Source: Candidatus Limnocylindrales bacterium
GTDB taxonomy: Bacteria > Moduliflexota > Moduliflexia > Moduliflexales > JAUQPW01
DNA: 64,000 nucleotides
Direction: 5' to 3'
Assembly (NCBI GenBank): GCA_035559535.1
Contig: DATMBG010000017.1
Span: 62,001-126,000 of the forward strand
A program made the translations under genes and the position numbers. Below the pieces are notes generated by a model. The model saw only the letters and a list, made by a program, of their open reading frames with translations. It was not told the origin of the DNA and searched no databases. Each line of letters starts with the position of its first letter. Position 1 is the stretch's first letter. Positions 8,143 to 17,209 of the stretch are shown here, piece after piece.

Positions 8143-9036
8143 ATGAAAAAGTCCCTGCCTATCCGGCTGGTGGATCTCGCTTTGTTATTGGTAGTAGCCA
8201 TCTGGTCTAATAGTTTTATCGTGGTCAAGATGGTTCTCCCTCAGTTTGATCCTTTCGCTTTCCTCTTTGCCCGAATCCTTCTTAACACCCTGCTGGGGAT
8301 AATAATTCTATGGATGAAGGAGCGGAATTTTCATACCTACCCAAAAGATCTTCCCTATTTTATAATTTCCGGGCTTTTTGGATTTACCTTTTATCAACTG
8401 GGTTATATTTTAGGATTAAGTCGAACAACCGCCTTTTCCTCGGCCGTACTCAATTGTACCATGCCCCTTTTCTCCCTGTTGATTTTGACCCTCTTTCGGC
8501 TGGAGCGAATCAATTTTTACCAATGGACGGGTACTTTATTAGGTTTTATCGGGGTCATATGGTTTGTCTCCGAGAAAATGGAAGGAGTTCGGTTGACAAC
8601 GGCGGGATGGGGCGATCTCCTGACCATCGGAGCTGCATTTTCTTTCTCCATCTATAGTATTTTGAACAAATCCTTGATTACCCGATATTCTTCAACTAAA
8701 ATTATGACTTATACCTTATTCTTCGGAACCGGATTTTTAGCTCCTATCTGTTTGATTCCTACCCTGAAGCAAAACTGGTTGGGAGTCTCCTTGTATGGAT
8801 GGATAGGTTTGATCTATTCGGCGATATTCCCTTCTTATGTGGCCTATTCCATCTGGAATTGGGCTATTGCCCGTCAGGGAGTCGCCCGAACTTCCCTCTT
8901 TACCTTCCTCGTTCCACCTCTCAGTGGGATACTTTCTGCCTGGTTTTTGGATGAAACCTTTAGTACAGCTAAGCTGGCCGGATTTGGACTGATCCTGGGA
9001 GGTTTAATCTTAACCCGTATTTCTTGGGACAAATAA
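8143..9036 (+). CDS. EamA/DMT-superfamily inner-membrane transporter
   Basis: 297 residues made almost entirely of hydrophobic segments, consistent with ten membrane helices in two repeated five-helix EamA halves. The first half has VDLALLLVVAIWSNSFIVVK and a proline/glycine-rich helix pattern. The second begins near TAGWGDLLTIGAAFSFSIYS and ends in AGFGLILGGLILT. Members export metabolites such as amino acids, but the substrate cannot be told from the sequence. It lies just after a palindromic repeat and stands alone. The start is ATG at 8143, with no strong Shine-Dalgarno. Confidence 0.85.
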   Translation: MKKSLPIRLVDLALLLVVAIWSNSFIVVKMVLPQFDPFAFLFARILLNTLLGIIILWMKERNFHTYPKDLPYFIISGLFGFTFYQLGYILGLSRTTAFSSAVLNCTMPLFSLLILTLFRLERINFYQWTGTLLGFIGVIWFVSEKMEGVRLTTAGWGDLLTIGAAFSFSIYSILNKSLITRYSSTKIMTYTLFFGTGFLAPICLIPTLKQNWLGVSLYGWIGLIYSAIFPSYVAYSIWNWAIARQGVARTSLFTFLVPPLSGILSAWFLDETFSTAKLAGFGLILGGLILTRISWDK

Positions 9037-9486
9037 AGGGGTGAGAAGTGGTTTAAAAGCTACGCAAAGCTAAGTAAACAAAGTACCGGGAAGCCAAAAT
9101 CAGAGTCCATAAGAAATTAACCCCCTCGGAATAGGATTATTCCGATGGAGAAGATGTTTCAGCTTTGCTTTAACTTTGGACTCCAGACTCCTGAGTCCCT
9201 ACCAAACTCTTCTGATCCTTTAAATTGCCATACAAACAATCTGAAAATAAAGCGATACTGGAGTTTCCTATGAATTTTTCTCCTTACCTGTAAATCCAAC
9301 CGATTCTTTTATTCGTATTTCCTTTAGAACCATACCAGATTCGTTTTGAAAGGAGTCATCAATGGAAGGATATGTTCTCGCATACCCTTACAAGGAGGTC
9401 GAATTTCAATATGAAAGGGATGGTATGAGAAAGCATTATAATTGAACATTGATGGGTTTCCCTAAAGTTAACCAGGAGGATTCTAT
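9037..9486. other. 450-bp spacer, one possible short reading frame
   Basis: No recognised gene, RNA or repeat apart from a possible 27-codon frame at 9362-9445. It ends with the AGGAGG ribosome site of the next gene (about 9474-9479). Confidence 0.5.
9362..9445 (+). CDS. possible 27-residue peptide
   Basis: A short frame (MEGYVLAYPYKEVEFQYERD and seven further residues) begins eight bases after AAAGGAG at about 9347-9353 and ends at TGA. It is rich in Tyr and Glu and has no hydrophobic segment. The good ribosome site is the only support, and there is no homologue I can name. It could be a leader peptide for the DUF4331 gene 41 bp downstream, or chance. Confidence 0.2.
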   Translation: MEGYVLAYPYKEVEFQYERDGMRKHYN

Positions 9487-11325
9487 ATGAAAGTAACTCG
9501 AAGAACATCTAAATTTTTTGCAGTATTTTTAATAATCTTACTTCTTATTCCCGGTGGAACGAGTCCTAAAGCCGCCAGCCATCGAGAAGCCCCTCTGATT
9601 GCAGAGGATCCTACGGCCGATAATACCGATACCTATGCCTTTGTAAGTCCAGAAGATCCTACTAAGCTGGTCATTCTTGCCAACTACATTCCCTTTGAAG
9701 CTCCGGCAGGAGGACCTAATTTTTATAACTTCTCGGATCAGGTAACTTACGATATACACATCGTAAACGATTTCAGTGATGGGGATGCTACCGAAGACCT
9801 TACCTTTCGGTTTAATTTTCAGACTGTTATCTCAAATCCGTTCACCTTTCTCTACAACTTCGGTCCGTTGACAGGGCTTAATCCTAACTCCAATCAGAAT
9901 ATTTATCAGACCTATACCATAACCGGCATTGCCGGACCAACGAATAAACCCAAAGCCCAGGTCTTATTAACTCCTTTTCCATTGACCGTTCCCCCTAATT
10001 ATGTGGGTAGCAACTCTGTACCGGATCCTGACACCACCAACTTTTTCGGGATCGGATCCATACCTTTGCCTACTCAGATTGGCGGGGGAACCATGCGTGT
10101 TTTTGCCGGTCAACGCGAAGAAGGATTCTATGCCGACCTGGGGGCCATTTTCGATCTCCTGCAACTCAGGACCGTGACCGGAGCTAATGGAGGCAGAGGA
10201 GTGGATGCTCTGGCAGGTCTCAATGTCCATACGATTGCCCTGGAGCTTCCTATTACGGCGGTGACTAAGAATCATCAGTTAATTACCGATCCCAATGATC
10301 CCAACGCCATTATCGGCGTTTATGCCTCTGCCAGTCGAAAGGTGGGTAACCAGCTTCAACAAGTTTCCCGTCTGGCAAATCCCCTGGTCAATGAAGTCAT
10401 TATTCCGGCATCCCTCAAGGATCAATGGAATACCAGTAATCCTAACAATGAGAGCCAGTTCCTTTTCTTCTATCAATTTCCTGAAGTGGCTACGCTGTTA
10501 AGCCAGTTGTTTGGTGTGAATGTACCTTCGGCACCCCGGAATGATATTGTGCAGGCCCTCTTAACCGGAGTACCCGGGTTGAACTGCCCGAATGCCTCAC
10601 CCACCTGTAGTGGTACACCCATTGCCGATTTGTTAAGATTGAATGTAGCCATACCCCCTAAAAAACCCGGGGATGCCGGATTCAGCAGATTGGGAGTGAT
10701 CGATGGAGATATCTCTGGGTTTCCCAACGGACGCCGTGTTTACGATGATGTGGTAGATATTGCCCTCCGGGTCATGGCCGGTGTCCTGGTTCCGGGTTTC
10801 AACATAGCGCCGAATAACGCTCTGAGCGATGGAGTAGACGGTAATGATAAGGTTTTCCTGAACGGCTTTCCCTTCCTACCAACACCTTATAATGGTTATA
10901 TCCAATCTGCAGGAATCCGATCGGTCTCCGAAACGGTACCTGAATTTCGCTATCTGGTCGTGCTAAACGGTGCCAACGAAGTGCCCCCGGTCTCCACAAC
11001 CGCCAGCGGTGCAGCCACGTTTAGTCAGAAGGATAATACCGTTAATTTTAAGGTTGTCCTCTCTAACATTTCAGGTGTAACGGCGGCTCATATTCACTCC
11101 GGTGCGGTAGGGGTCAATGGACCTATTCGGGTAAATTTATATACGGGACCGACCACGGGAGCCATCAACGGTACTCTGGTTGAAGGTACCTTCACCCCGG
11201 CAGATGTGAATGGAATCAGCTATAGTGATCTGATCAACGAGATGAAAAATGGAACGGCTTATGTAAATATTCACACCACGACCAATCCTAATGGCGAACT
11301 CCGGGGTCAGGTTCAACTACAATAA
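9487..11325 (+). CDS. exported DUF4331 protein with C-terminal CHRD domain
   Basis: 612 residues. A signal peptide (about 1-30, FFAVFLIILLLIPGGTSPKAA) is followed by SHREAPLIAEDPTADNTD, the signature opening of DUF4331, which continues to about residue 480. The last ~120 residues are a CHRD domain (LNGANEVPPVSTTASGAATF, AAHIHSGAVGVNGPI, NPNGELRGQVQLQ), a domain first seen in chordin. Neither domain has an enzymatic role known to me; they are found in exported, probably surface or periplasmic proteins. AGGAGG lies at about 9474-9479. It heads a run of five same-strand genes (TPR, NicO transporter, ECF sigma, anti-sigma). A 15-bp stem follows its stop and may separate it transcriptionally from them. 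Confidence 0.88.
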   Translation: MKVTRRTSKFFAVFLIILLLIPGGTSPKAASHREAPLIAEDPTADNTDTYAFVSPEDPTKLVILANYIPFEAPAGGPNFYNFSDQVTYDIHIVNDFSDGDATEDLTFRFNFQTVISNPFTFLYNFGPLTGLNPNSNQNIYQTYTITGIAGPTNKPKAQVLLTPFPLTVPPNYVGSNSVPDPDTTNFFGIGSIPLPTQIGGGTMRVFAGQREEGFYADLGAIFDLLQLRTVTGANGGRGVDALAGLNVHTIALELPITAVTKNHQLITDPNDPNAIIGVYASASRKVGNQLQQVSRLANPLVNEVIIPASLKDQWNTSNPNNESQFLFFYQFPEVATLLSQLFGVNVPSAPRNDIVQALLTGVPGLNCPNASPTCSGTPIADLLRLNVAIPPKKPGDAGFSRLGVIDGDISGFPNGRRVYDDVVDIALRVMAGVLVPGFNIAPNNALSDGVDGNDKVFLNGFPFLPTPYNGYIQSAGIRSVSETVPEFRYLVVLNGANEVPPVSTTASGAATFSQKDNTVNFKVVLSNISGVTAAHIHSGAVGVNGPIRVNLYTGPTTGAINGTLVEGTFTPADVNGISYSDLINEMKNGTAYVNIHTTTNPNGELRGQVQLQ

Positions 11326-11328
11326 TTC

Positions 11329-11363
11329 GAGGGTAGGGCGGAGTACCTCTCCGCCCTACCCTC
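11329..11363 (+). terminator. 15-bp stem-loop just after the DUF4331 gene
   Basis: GAGGGTAGGGCGGAG (11329-11343), a five-base loop, then the exact reverse complement (11349-11363), beginning four bases after the stop codon. A weak T-rich tail (GGTTTAA) follows. It could act as a terminator or an mRNA 3' stabiliser; it also resembles the dispersed palindromes of the window. Confidence 0.6.
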
Positions 11364-11426
11364 GGTTTAACCGTCATCGGTTTCAAGAAACGTCCTAGAC
11401 CATCTTCCAAACTGGCGAAATTATTT

Positions 11427-12710
11427 ATGATATCTCGAAAGAGCGTTTCAATCTTTATTCTGATTCATTTCTTACTCTTAACCGGTAGAGTAGCCCGGGT
11501 GGAATCTGAAGATGCCCTGAAGGGAAAGTCCAGGATAGATATCCAGATTCAGCTTTATCAGGAAAAAATTTCTCAAGACCCCCAACAGATCCATAACTAC
11601 TATGCATTGGCGACCAATTACATACGAAAGGCGCGTGAAACGGGGGATATTACCTACTATCTTCTGGCAGAAACAACCCTTCAAAGGGCCCTGGAAATTA
11701 AGAAAGAGGACTACGAAGCCCTCAAATACCTGGCAACGGTTTACCTGTCAAAACACCAATTCCAGGAAGCCCTGACTTTGGCCAGGAAGCTCAACGAAAT
11801 GCACCCTGAGGATTATCTCAACTACGGAACCCTGGGGGATGCCCTGGTAGAGTTGGGGGAATATGATAAAGCCGACGAGGTAATTCAAAAGATGCTAAAA
11901 CTCAAACCCGGGTTGGTTTCTTATAGTCGGGCTTCTTATCTACGTGAACTGCGAGGGGATATAGAAGGGGCCATCCAATGGATGGAGCTGGCCGTTCGTA
12001 CGGCAAATCCCAGGGAAACGGAAGCCGTTGCCTGGTGTTTAACCCAACTGGGGAATTTACACTTTAATAAAGGTGATCTTGCCAAAGCCGAGACGCAATA
12101 TATAAAAGCCCTGACTATATTTCCAAGATACCATTATGCCCTGGCCGGAAGAGGAGGTGTTGAAGCAGCTAAAAAAAATTATCCACAGGCCGTTGATTGG
12201 TATAAGCAGGCAATCCAGATCATTCCCCTCCCCGAGTTCATTACAGCCCTGGGAGATGTCTATCAAAAAATGGGAGATCCCCACGAAGCTAGAAAACAAT
12301 ACGATCTGGTGGAGTATATGGGGCTATTAAATAAAATCAACCAGGTGGTATACAATCGAGACCTGGCCCTCTTTTATGCCGACCATGACCTTAAACTCAC
12401 GGAGGCCTTAGAGCTTGCCCGAAAGGAGCTGGAGTTTCGGAAAGATAACATTTATACCCAGGATACCCTGGCCTGGGCCTGTTATAAGAACCAGCAGTTC
12501 CAGGAAGCCCTTAAAGCTTCAGCACTATCTCTTCGGCTGGGAACCCAAGATGCGCGCCTTTTTTTCCATGCCGGAATGATCTACTATAAACTGGGTGAAA
12601 AAGATAAAGCAGCGGAGTACCTGAACAAGGCCCTTACTTTAAATCCTTATTTTCACATTCTGTATGCAGAGGTGGCCGAGAAAACACTGGCAGAGATAAA
12701 GGGCCGTTGA
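11427..12710 (+). CDS. exported tetratricopeptide-repeat protein
   Basis: 427 residues. An N-terminal hydrophobic segment (VSIFILIHFLLLTG) looks like a signal peptide or anchor. It is followed by helical pairs of TPR type from about residue 35 to the end, for example YLATVYLSKHQFQEALTLA, LGDALVELGEYDKADEVIQ, LGNLHFNKGDLAKAETQYIK and FHAGMIYYKLGEKDKAAEYL. TPR arrays are protein-binding scaffolds, so it probably acts in the periplasm. It lies between the DUF4331 gene (100 bp upstream) and the NicO transporter gene (48 bp downstream), which suggests it works with them. There is no catalytic domain. Confidence 0.85.
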   Translation: MISRKSVSIFILIHFLLLTGRVARVESEDALKGKSRIDIQIQLYQEKISQDPQQIHNYYALATNYIRKARETGDITYYLLAETTLQRALEIKKEDYEALKYLATVYLSKHQFQEALTLARKLNEMHPEDYLNYGTLGDALVELGEYDKADEVIQKMLKLKPGLVSYSRASYLRELRGDIEGAIQWMELAVRTANPRETEAVAWCLTQLGNLHFNKGDLAKAETQYIKALTIFPRYHYALAGRGGVEAAKKNYPQAVDWYKQAIQIIPLPEFITALGDVYQKMGDPHEARKQYDLVEYMGLLNKINQVVYNRDLALFYADHDLKLTEALELARKELEFRKDNIYTQDTLAWACYKNQQFQEALKASALSLRLGTQDARLFFHAGMIYYKLGEKDKAAEYLNKALTLNPYFHILYAEVAEKTLAEIKGR

Positions 12711-12758
12711 GGAAGAAACAAAAACCAAGATAATTCTTACCCTGGGAGGAAAAAATAC

Positions 12759-14513
12759 ATGATGGAACAGGATAGTTTTCGTAGGGGAGAAATAAAAGGT
12801 AAAAATAACAGAAGATTGACTCCTCTAGAGGTCATGAAGAAGATCCGGAAGGTCTTCCTGTCCGTTGCCTGCTGCTTCTTATATCTTTCCAGATTAATAG
12901 GGAACCTGTCATCGCTGGCAGGGATCTTCTTAAAGTATGCTCTTCAACTTGAAAAGGTATTACCGTTAGCTTCTTACCTGTTGATAGTTGTCTCTTGTTT
13001 TCTACCTTCCCTGGCTTCTGCTCATCCCATGGGCAATTTCTCCATCAGTCATTATTCGAGAATTAAAGTTGAACCCGGGGCTATTCGGCTCCGGTATATC
13101 ATCGATATGGCAGAAATCCCGACATTCCAAGAGATTACAGAGATGGATACCGATGGGGATAAGAATCCCTCACCTTCGGAGCGTCAGAGGTACTTATCTC
13201 AGAAAGTAGAGGACTTTAAAAAAGGATTAACCTTAACACTCAACAAACAGGCTCTTGATTTGCAGGTAGAATCCACCCAGATAACTTTCCTACCTGGGGC
13301 CGGGAACCTTCCTACTTTAAAGATTTATGTAGATTATCTTGCCCCTGTGAAGGAAACCCATCTATCGAACCTGAATCAGGTTTTTTATCAAGACAATAAC
13401 TTTTCAGGAAGAGCTGGCTGGAAGGAAATTATCGTAACCGGGTCGGAGGGCATTTCTATACAAAATGCTTCGATCCCCTCTGTAGATCGAAGTAACGAGC
13501 TTTCGAATTATCCTACCGATATTCTTTCAAGCCCACCTCAGGATTTAGTGGCAAGCTTTTCATTCTCCGAAGTTCAAACCTCTAAGATTTTAAAAACTCC
13601 GGAAGTTTCAGGGAAAGAGCCAACCTCCGGGATTTCTAAAACGTCTGAAGTCTCATTCAGGAATTCTAAGAGATTTGCAGACGGATTTACAGAGCTTATC
13701 TCCAGCCGGGATTTAACTTTTCAAGCTCTCCTCATTTTATTGGCCACTGCATTTGGTTTAGGGGCCTTCCATGCTTTATCTCCAGGTCATGGCAAGACTG
13801 TTGTGGCCGCCTATCTGGTAGGTTCTAGAGGAACTACAGCTCACGCCCTATTTCTAGGAGCTGTTGTGACCCTGACCCATACCATAGGAGTCTTTATACT
13901 GGGGTTAATCACTTTGTATGCTTCCAGATACATTATCCCGGAGAAGTTATATCCCTGGCTTGGATTTTTCTCAGGATTAACAATTGTTGCCATTGGATTG
14001 ACTTTGTTTATAAAACGATATCAAAATCTCTACGGTTCCCATAGCCATACTCCTGAACACGACTTTGCACATACCCATTTTCATCCTCATCCTGCCGGGC
14101 ATTCCCATTTCCATACCCACCCTAACCCCTTTCCCACCCATCCCGATCATTCCCACGGCCACTCCCATCATACGTTTAACGGAGGTAAAGAGCAGGTATC
14201 TCTGGGAAGCCTGTTTGCTTTAGGTATTAGTGGGGGTATGGTCCCCTGTCCCTCAGCCCTCGTAGTCCTTCTGAGTGCTATCTCTCTTCATCGAATCGGA
14301 TTGGGTCTTATCCTTATCATAGCTTTCAGTGTAGGGCTGGCTTTAGTCCTTATGGGCATCGGTTTGTTGATGGTTTATGCAAAGCAATTTATGGACAGAT
14401 TTCGTGGGGAGGGAACTCTGATCCAGAGATTACCTCTACTCTCATCTATTCTTATCACGATTCTGGGATTAGGAATCGCCATTCAATCTTTGATTAGCGG
14501 CGGAGTTCTATAG
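12759..14513 (+). CDS. NicO/RcnA-type nickel-cobalt transporter with large exported N-terminal domain
   Basis: 584 residues. After a hydrophobic leader ending near residue 88 (CFLPSLASA) comes an exported domain starting HPMGNFSISHYSR. It carries an EF-hand-like acidic loop DTDGDKNPSPSE (about 130-141). From about residue 315 there are six or so membrane helices with the family motifs AFHALSPGHGKTVVAAYLVG and GISGGMVPCPSALVVLLSA. Between the two helix groups lies a very His-rich loop (about 427-470) with more than fifteen histidines, typical of metal-binding loops in RcnA/NicO proteins. Direction (uptake or efflux) cannot be told. An alternative start is the ATG at 12834 (MKKIRKVFLSV). A GGGAGGA ribosome site precedes 12759. 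Confidence 0.85.
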   Translation: MMEQDSFRRGEIKGKNNRRLTPLEVMKKIRKVFLSVACCFLYLSRLIGNLSSLAGIFLKYALQLEKVLPLASYLLIVVSCFLPSLASAHPMGNFSISHYSRIKVEPGAIRLRYIIDMAEIPTFQEITEMDTDGDKNPSPSERQRYLSQKVEDFKKGLTLTLNKQALDLQVESTQITFLPGAGNLPTLKIYVDYLAPVKETHLSNLNQVFYQDNNFSGRAGWKEIIVTGSEGISIQNASIPSVDRSNELSNYPTDILSSPPQDLVASFSFSEVQTSKILKTPEVSGKEPTSGISKTSEVSFRNSKRFADGFTELISSRDLTFQALLILLATAFGLGAFHALSPGHGKTVVAAYLVGSRGTTAHALFLGAVVTLTHTIGVFILGLITLYASRYIIPEKLYPWLGFFSGLTIVAIGLTLFIKRYQNLYGSHSHTPEHDFAHTHFHPHPAGHSHFHTHPNPFPTHPDHSHGHSHHTFNGGKEQVSLGSLFALGISGGMVPCPSALVVLLSAISLHRIGLGLILIIAFSVGLALVLMGIGLLMVYAKQFMDRFRGEGTLIQRLPLLSSILITILGLGIAIQSLISGGVL

Positions 14514-14702
14514 ATTCCATCTTGTCGTAAATTCAATTTAACTTCTAACCTGGCAAATCCCGGTCATCCTAGATATTCCTGCTTTTCTTATTGACTCCTG
14601 ACTCAAATTATGGCATATTGGTTATCAATTGGGGAAATACTTCAAACGGATAAACCCGGCTCTTTTGGATCGGATCGAGAGCTAATCTTTCTAAGTTTTG
14701 TC

Positions 14703-15269
14703 ATGGAGCAAAATTTAAGTCTCTACCTTCTTAAGAGGATAGCCGAAAAAGATCTAAACGCTTTCAGTATATTTTATGATTCCTATGCAGCCGTTATTTA
14801 TAGCTTAGCTCTTCGTATCGTTCGTAACTCTCAAGAAGCCGAGGATATCGTTCAGCAAGTATTTCTTCAAGTATGGCATAAAGCTTCTCAATATGATGCC
14901 CAACAAGGAAGTCCTCAAGCCTGGCTTATGACCATAGCTCGTAATCAGGCCATTGATAAATTCCGTCTCATGAGATCAAAGCGAGAGGTTAACTGGGAGG
15001 AGATGGAAAAGCCTGTTTCTGAGAATCCCCAATCAGCCGGTGAGCCTTTATACTCTTTGTTAGACAAGGAAAAGAGAGATCTGATATTAGAGGCCCTTCA
15101 GACTCTTTCTCCATCCCAAAGGAGTGCCATCGAGCTTGCTTACTTTGAAGGATTAAGTCACAGGGAGATTTCCGAGAAACTTAAAGAACCCTTAGGTACT
15201 ATAAAAACACGTATCAATCTCGGGTTGAAAAAACTCAGAGACATGCTACGACCTCATTTTCGTGAATGA
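14703..15269 (+). CDS. ECF-subfamily RNA polymerase sigma factor
   Basis: About 188 residues from the ATG at 14703; an in-frame ATG at 14610 would add a 31-residue tail unlike the family. Region 2 is seen in YDSYAAVIYSLALRIV and EAEDIVQQVFLQVWHKA, and the region 2.4 helix in SPQAWLMTIARNQAIDKFR. Region 4 is LSPSQRSAIELAYFEGLSHR followed by EISEKL and GTIKTRINLGLKKLRDML. Its stop codon overlaps the ATG of the next gene (ATGA at 15266-15269), the usual coupling of a sigma factor with its anti-sigma factor. The regulon is not visible, but the co-oriented envelope genes upstream are natural candidates. Confidence 0.92.
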   Translation: MEQNLSLYLLKRIAEKDLNAFSIFYDSYAAVIYSLALRIVRNSQEAEDIVQQVFLQVWHKASQYDAQQGSPQAWLMTIARNQAIDKFRLMRSKREVNWEEMEKPVSENPQSAGEPLYSLLDKEKRDLILEALQTLSPSQRSAIELAYFEGLSHREISEKLKEPLGTIKTRINLGLKKLRDMLRPHFRE

Positions 15270-16156
15270 CTTCTATGGCTCATGAAGAATTTGAAGATCT
15301 CTATGGGCTTTATGTACTGGGATCCCTTACTCCGGCAGAACAGACCCAACTGGAAACTCATCTCCATACCGGTTGTGCCACCTGCCGGGAGTCTATTCCA
15401 CAAGTCCGAGAAGTATTTGCCCTGCTCCCTTACTCACTTCCGCTGATCCCTCCACCTCCTGAAGGAAAGCAAAAGCTCCTGGAGAAAATTCAAAGGGAAG
15501 AAGGCCTACGATTTGAGGAACAGAAACCCCGACCTGGACGTACCAAAGAGGGAAAACGTCGCTTCCTGGCCCCTTTATGGACACTTGCGGTTGCCTGTCT
15601 GGTCCTATTTTTAGGAAGATATACCTTTTTGCTTTATCGGGAAGTTTCTTTGCTTAAAGAGGAACTGGTTCAGCAACAAAAAGAAACCGATTTGTGGAAA
15701 AATCAACTCACCCGACAAAAGCTCGAAGATGATCTGTTAAAAAACCAGTTGATGCAACAACAACAGGATTTAAACGCTTTAAGGGATGAACTGATAAAGT
15801 TGCGGAGTTATATGGCTATGATAACGGCTCCCTCTGTAAAGACGGTTAATCTCGTCGGATCGGCCAAAAGTCGTGAGGCCCGTGGAAAAATTTTTCTGGA
15901 TCCAATCCAACATCGAGCACTGTTTTATGCCTACCACCTTCCCTCGATTCCTCCTGGAAAAACCTACCAGCTTTGGGTAATCAAAGATAAACCTGTGAGT
16001 GCAGGGGTTTTCTCTGTGGACTCCGAAGGTAATGCTTTTCTTGAGGTATCGGGACTTCTGACCGAGGTAGAAAAAATAAAGGCCATTGCCGTAACCCTGG
16101 AACCTGCCGGCGGACTTCCCCAACCATCAGGGGATAAATACCTGGTCGGTTCCTGA
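15266..16156 (+). CDS. membrane anti-sigma factor (ZAS-like N-terminus, RskA-type C-terminal domain)
   Basis: 296 residues. The cytoplasmic N-terminus (MAHEEFEDLYGLYVLGSLT) has a zinc-binding-like HLHTGCATC motif. One membrane helix follows at about 108-125 (LWTLAVACLVLFLGRYTFLL), then a Gln/Lys-rich coiled coil (about 128-175). The C-terminal domain has the RskA/anti-sigma-K signature (TYQLWVIKDKPVSAGVFSVD, AVTLEPAGGLPQPSG). It is translationally coupled to the ECF sigma gene, so it should hold that sigma factor at the membrane and release it on an envelope signal. Its N-terminus is closely similar to that of the cupin protein at 19557-20123. Confidence 0.9.
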   Translation: MTSMAHEEFEDLYGLYVLGSLTPAEQTQLETHLHTGCATCRESIPQVREVFALLPYSLPLIPPPPEGKQKLLEKIQREEGLRFEEQKPRPGRTKEGKRRFLAPLWTLAVACLVLFLGRYTFLLYREVSLLKEELVQQQKETDLWKNQLTRQKLEDDLLKNQLMQQQQDLNALRDELIKLRSYMAMITAPSVKTVNLVGSAKSREARGKIFLDPIQHRALFYAYHLPSIPPGKTYQLWVIKDKPVSAGVFSVDSEGNAFLEVSGLLTEVEKIKAIAVTLEPAGGLPQPSGDKYLVGS

Positions 16157-16221
16157 CCGGTTAAAAGGTCGAGGGTACAAACCCGTTCCCCGGAGGAGCG
16201 TCTAAATTCATTCTTCCAAGC

Positions 16222-17022
16222 TTACTCCCAAATCGCCTTGTCAAGATTACGGCTCTTATCGAGTCCCACTAGGGTATCCCGACCCTTGATATGACGTAAA
16301 AGGGTTCGTGTTAAATTGGCTCCAGATAGGTTACACCGAGACAGGTCGGCTTCCGTTAGATCGGCTCCGGAGAGATCACTCTCGGAGAGATCGGCCTCTG
16401 TCAAATTTGCACGGGTCAGGTTAGCAAAACTCAAACGGGCTTTAGATAAATCCGCTCCTGTTAAGTCTGCTCCTGTTAGGTTAGCCCCTGCCAGGGTCAT
16501 GCGCATTAGACCCATGGGCTGGTTTTTCATGTCTGCACCCATTTTTGCATAAGACAAATTGGCATTGGTTAAATTAGCCTTTTCCAGGGTGGCAATCATA
16601 CGTACACCGGATAAGTTGGCACCGGTAAGGTCAGCATTTGTTAAAATAACTCCATACAGACTGGCTTTGCTCAAGTTAGCCTGGGAAAGATTGGCCGACT
16701 GGAGAACGGTTAAATCCATATTGGTTTCGGAGAGATTGGCGCCACTTAAATTGGTATTATAAAATTTGGTACCCCAAAGCCTGGCCCGCTTAAAATCAAT
16801 ATGGGATAAATCTAACCCAGAAAGATCCTTGTTGGAAAGATCAATGTTTCCTTCACTGACCGTTGAGAGAATGTTCAAGATCTGTTCCCGGGTAAGATCT
16901 GCCGTCCAGCCGGGTAAAGGAAGTAGAATCCCACAGGTAAGTAAAAGGGAAACAAGCCAATACTTTGAAAAATATTTCCTCCTATCGGGAAGAAGGTACA
17001 GGGGATTTTTATAGAAAATCAT
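16222..17022 (-). CDS. exported pentapeptide-repeat protein
   Basis: 266 residues. The N-terminal hydrophobic segment (YWLVSLLLTCGILLPLPGWTA) is a likely signal peptide. From about residue 58 to 250 nearly every fifth residue is Leu or Phe in A(D/N)LxX units (for example NLSQANLSKASLYGV, ADLTGADLSKARLSFANLTR), which form a right-handed quadrilateral beta helix. This is a structural scaffold and no enzymatic residues are apparent. It is convergent with the anti-sigma gene and divergent from the PLD gene, so it is its own transcription unit. Export distinguishes it from the cytoplasmic Qnr-type gyrase-protecting members. Confidence 0.9.
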   Translation of the reverse strand: MIFYKNPLYLLPDRRKYFSKYWLVSLLLTCGILLPLPGWTADLTREQILNILSTVSEGNIDLSNKDLSGLDLSHIDFKRARLWGTKFYNTNLSGANLSETNMDLTVLQSANLSQANLSKASLYGVILTNADLTGANLSGVRMIATLEKANLTNANLSYAKMGADMKNQPMGLMRMTLAGANLTGADLTGADLSKARLSFANLTRANLTEADLSESDLSGADLTEADLSRCNLSGANLTRTLLRHIKGRDTLVGLDKSRNLDKAIWE

Positions 17023-17209
17023 AAAATCCGATAAATTTTAAAATACGGAATTTTTAAAATCCATTTGACTTAAGTTAAACTATAGTGAAAATTCAAAAAC
17101 CGGTCAAGAAAATAAAACAAGGTAGTTGGGTTAAATACCTGAAAGGCGGTATAAAAATCTCAAATTTAAACCTCATTCCATTCTTTAACGATCTAGAGGA
17201 GGGAAAGGT

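Noticed and set aside
17065-17085. TTGACT followed by TATAGT upstream of the PLD gene
   Set aside because: Spacing is only about ten bases, too short for a sigma-70 promoter.
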